From Lachnospiraceae bacterium (GTDB lineage: Bacteria > Bacillota > Clostridia > Lachnospirales > Lachnospiraceae): 64,000 bases of DNA. Made by a program: the position numbers and the translations under genes. The notes under the pieces were generated by a model that made no database searches, had not been told where the DNA came from, and saw only the letters and a program-made list of their open reading frames with translations. This document shows positions 61,593 through 64,000 of the stretch, piece after piece (within the stretch, counting starts at the first letter, position 1; every line of letters starts with the position of its first letter). The stretch is from the NCBI GenBank assembly GCA_024404675.1, contig JAKSPO010000002.1, forward strand, positions 62,001 through 126,000. Reading direction: 5' to 3'.

Positions 61593-62624
61593 TTAACGCT
61601 CCTCGCGGAAGTAGTTCTGTCCAAGGTGTGCGGGCGGGAGAGCTTCCTTCTTCTGCTTGATGCTTACGAAGATTAATACAAGAAGCGTCATAATATAAGG
61701 AGACATCTTGAAAAGCTCCTGTGCCTGCATTGTGAGGTTCGGAATATAGTTATGTACGATATAAAGACCACCGAACAGGAAGGAACCGATAATAGCAAGG
61801 CTCGGATTCCAGAGCGAGAAAATAACCAGTGCTACGGAGAGCCAGCCTCGGTCGCCGAAGCCGTTATTGGACCATACGCCGGTAGCGTAGTCCATAATAT
61901 AGTAGAGACCGCCGAGACCGGCAATCATACTGCCGATACAGGTGGAAATGTACTTATAACGGTTTACATTGATACCTGCGGCATCGGCCGTCGCCGGATT
62001 CTCGCCGACAGCGCGGAGGGTAAGTCCGACACGCGTCTTCATCAGAATGTGTGAAGCGATCAGAGCGATAATAATCGACAGGTAAGCAAGGAAGCTGTAA
62101 GAGAAGAGCGTGCTGCAAATTTCGGAAACAACCATCGGACAGCGTCCCTCCTCTGCAAGCTGACTGACCTTATCGACAAAGGGAAGATGCGTTGCAAAGC
62201 AGCTACTCGTCTTCGTAAGTGTTACGGTAGGCACATCAGCCTTTGAAATCTTAATGAGAGAGCCACCGAAGAAGTTGCCGACACCGACACCGAAGGTGGT
62301 CAGTGCAAGACCGGTAACGTTCTGGTTCGCACGAAGCGTAACCGTAAGGAAGCAGTAGATCAGACCCATCAGGCAGGAGAAAAGCAGTGAGGTCGTAAGC
62401 GCGATCAATACAGCAAGAAGCTTAATGTACCACAGGCTGAAGTCTGCACCGGTCTGCTCGAAGAAGAAGCCGCCGATGATACCGCCGATAGCACCCATAT
62501 ACATAATACCCGGAATTCCGAGGTTCAGGTGGCCGGATTTCTCGGTGATAATCTCACCGGTGGAACCGTAGAGGAGCGGAACGCCCTGCATACATGCTCG
62601 TCTGATAAATGCAAAGATAATCAT
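61593..62624 (-). CDS. ABC permease, BmpA/nucleoside type (NupQ-like)
   Basis: 343 residues, mostly membrane helices, with GEIITEKSGHLNLGIPGIMYMGA and VGENPATADAAGINVNRYKY, the signature of permeases in the guanosine/BmpA (YufQ) class. Its start overlaps the neighbouring permease by 4 bases. It likely forms a heterodimeric pore that takes up nucleosides. Confidence 0.9.
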   Translation of the reverse strand: MIIFAFIRRACMQGVPLLYGSTGEIITEKSGHLNLGIPGIMYMGAIGGIIGGFFFEQTGADFSLWYIKLLAVLIALTTSLLFSCLMGLIYCFLTVTLRANQNVTGLALTTFGVGVGNFFGGSLIKISKADVPTVTLTKTSSCFATHLPFVDKVSQLAEEGRCPMVVSEICSTLFSYSFLAYLSIIIALIASHILMKTRVGLTLRAVGENPATADAAGINVNRYKYISTCIGSMIAGLGGLYYIMDYATGVWSNNGFGDRGWLSVALVIFSLWNPSLAIIGSFLFGGLYIVHNYIPNLTMQAQELFKMSPYIMTLLVLIFVSIKQKKEALPPAHLGQNYFREER

Positions 62625-63730
62625 GCCTTGTCCTCCTTTCTGCGGAAACGGATACTGTAGTGAATGAAGAATTCACAGCCGATGATACAGAAGATTACGA
62701 AGCCGGTAATAATATCGGCAAATGCGGAGTCAAGACCGGTAAGTGTCGTGATCTCCTTAGCACCCTTTCCAAGGAAGGATAAAAGGAATGCGAAGAAGGA
62801 CATGATTAACGGATTGAATTTGCCGAGCCAGGAAACCATGATTGCGGTAAAGCCCTGTCCGCCAACGGAGTTTGCGATGATGGTATGGTCGGCACCGGCT
62901 ACAATCAGGAAGCCTGCAAGTCCGCAAAGCGCACCGGAGATAAGCATCGTACGGATGATAACGATTTTAACGTTGATACCGATGTAGCGAGCGGTGTTCT
63001 CGCTTTCGCCGACAACGGAAATCTCGTAGCCCTGCTTACAATAGTTCAGGTAAATGTAAGTGGTGATCGTCATCACAATAACGATGAGAATATTCAAAAG
63101 GTAAGGATACTGACCGGATACGATCCAACCGGCTCTTGAATCACTGTTGATGACACCGACATGTCCCGAACCTCTCGGAACGGACCAGATATATACGAAG
63201 TAGGAGGTGACCTGCGTCGCAACGTAGTTCATCATCAGGGTGAAGAGCGTCTCATTTGTATTCCAGAATGCCTTGAAGATGGCGGGAATCACTGCCCATA
63301 TAGCACCGGCAAGGACTGCTGCACCAAGCATAATAAGGAGCAGAAGCGGATTCGGAACACGCGTACCGATCAATTTCATGCAGGAAGCGGCAGCGAGGCA
63401 GGAGATCAGTGTCTGACCTTCCGCACCGATATTCCAGAAACGCATACGAAAGGCGGGTGTTACCGCTACGGAAATACAAAGGAGAATCGCAGTCTTCTCA
63501 AACAGATCCCAGCGACGGTTCGGAGTACCGAAGGAGCCGTCGAGCATGGTGCTAAGGATATCGGCCGGATTCCAGCCAACGATCAGGAAGGCGAAAACAC
63601 AGATAAATACGAAACCTACCGCGATGGAGGCGATACGTATCAGAAGCGCCTTGTGTCTAGGCATGTTGTCTCTTTTTGCAAGGTGGAAAAGAGGCTCATG
63701 AACCTTATTTGCTTTTAACTCACTAGCCAT
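62621..63730 (-). CDS. ABC permease, BmpA/nucleoside type (NupP-like)
   Basis: 369 residues from the ATG ending at 63730 (GGAGGAGC upstream). The FWNIGAEGQTLI and VVGESENTARYIGINV segments and ~10 membrane helices place it as the partner of the 61593 product. Its start overlaps the ATPase stop by 8 bases. The BmpA-type lipoprotein, expected next to such operons, is not in the window. Confidence 0.9.
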   Translation of the reverse strand: MASELKANKVHEPLFHLAKRDNMPRHKALLIRIASIAVGFVFICVFAFLIVGWNPADILSTMLDGSFGTPNRRWDLFEKTAILLCISVAVTPAFRMRFWNIGAEGQTLISCLAAASCMKLIGTRVPNPLLLLIMLGAAVLAGAIWAVIPAIFKAFWNTNETLFTLMMNYVATQVTSYFVYIWSVPRGSGHVGVINSDSRAGWIVSGQYPYLLNILIVIVMTITTYIYLNYCKQGYEISVVGESENTARYIGINVKIVIIRTMLISGALCGLAGFLIVAGADHTIIANSVGGQGFTAIMVSWLGKFNPLIMSFFAFLLSFLGKGAKEITTLTGLDSAFADIITGFVIFCIIGCEFFIHYSIRFRRKEDKA

Positions 63731-64000
63731 GCTGCTCCTCCTTGTGATTCTCGGAAGGATTGGCAACCTTACTGGTCATCAGTAAGCCAATCTCCTCCTT
63801 CATTGTATTGGCTCTGGTCGGGGTAGCCTTCGGGTCAACGATACCGCTTACCTGTCCGGAGCTAAGAACCATGATTCTGTCGCAGAGTTCAATCAGAACA
63901 TCGAGATCCTCTCCGACGAAAATAACCGAAACACCCTTCTCCTTCTGCTCGTTTAAGAGATTGTAGATCAGATAGGAGGAGTTGATATCGAGGCCTCGAA
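63723..64000 (-). CDS. ABC transporter ATP-binding protein, C-terminal end (partial, NupO-like)
   Basis: The reading frame, codons from 63998 down to the stop at 63723, runs RGLDINSSYLIYNLLNEQK, FVGEDLDVLIELCDRIMVL and ends …EEQHG. RGLD is the D-loop end of the second ABC domain in BmpA-type ATPases. The N-terminal part lies beyond the window. It overlaps the NupP-like start by 8 bases, so the three genes are coupled. Confidence 0.85.
   Translation of the reverse strand, partial: RGLDINSSYLIYNLLNEQKEKGVSVIFVGEDLDVLIELCDRIMVLSSGQVSGIVDPKATPTRANTMKEEIGLLMTSKVANPSENHKEEQHG

Overview
The window reads as a continuous stretch of chromosome from a Gram-positive Clostridia bacterium, most like Lachnospiraceae. 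This is inferred from gene content and order: a divergent guanylate kinase, holB, PSP1/RicT and a TrmN6-like methyltransferase in a row; a monoderm type IV pilus locus with no outer-membrane secretin; a large Firmicutes-type SRP RNA with an Alu domain; paired heterodimeric ABC exporters; and many lipoprotein or membrane-anchored proteins with Thr/Pro-rich linkers. Genus cannot be fixed from sequence alone. No phage, insertion sequence, CRISPR array, rRNA or tRNA was seen.

Layout. 1-6456: end of a surface-polysaccharide cluster (unknown C-terminal fragment, GT2 plus DUF2304, two GT4 transferases, a flippase, and ManC making GDP-mannose). 6449-9712: housekeeping block (guanylate kinase-like, HolB, PSP1, TrmN6-like). 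9713-25295: type IV pilus locus with PilB, PilT, PilC, two tandem major-type pilins, PilD, a fused PilM-PilN, PilO, four pilin-like proteins (one of them large and PilX-like) and two further membrane-anchored secreted proteins. Strong hairpins lie between many of these genes. 25296-26255: RNA-rich gap with a candidate small RNA, the SRP RNA (ffs) and another structured element. 26256-31679: acidic TPR protein, flavin reductase, MurA, MetK. 31733-34464: metal-resistance operon (separate HMA chaperone, P1B ATPase, CadC/SmtB-type repressor) behind a consensus promoter with an operator palindrome. 34483-38506: FHA protein, PepD, Hsp20, and a convergent orphan substrate-binding lipoprotein whose leader holds two similar hairpins. 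38741-43048: YhaO/YhaN-like nuclease-ATPase pair, xanthine phosphoribosyltransferase, Dtd. 43081-46755: NatAB-like ABC transporter with two permeases. 46848-52433 (minus): PH-like protein, degenerate GH3 protein, heterodimeric ABC exporter. 52650-56658: OmpR-type regulator, sensor kinase and Na/Pi cotransporter with Pho-box-like repeats. 56771-59828: TatD, RsmA/KsgA with an unusual tail, radical SAM/SPASM enzyme. 59900-61418 (minus): LemA and DUF3137. 61593-64000 (minus): BmpA-type nucleoside ABC permeases and the end of their ATPase.

How the genes work together. PilD should process the pilins and pilin-like proteins. PilB and PilT drive extension and retraction through PilC, and PilMN-PilO form the inner-membrane alignment complex. 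The polysaccharide genes build and export a mannose-containing glycan, with ManC supplying the nucleotide sugar. The two-component pair at 52650 probably controls the adjacent phosphate cotransporter. The least explained parts are the candidate RNAs around ffs, the double-hairpin leader at 38563-38640, and the RsmA tail next to a SPASM radical SAM enzyme.
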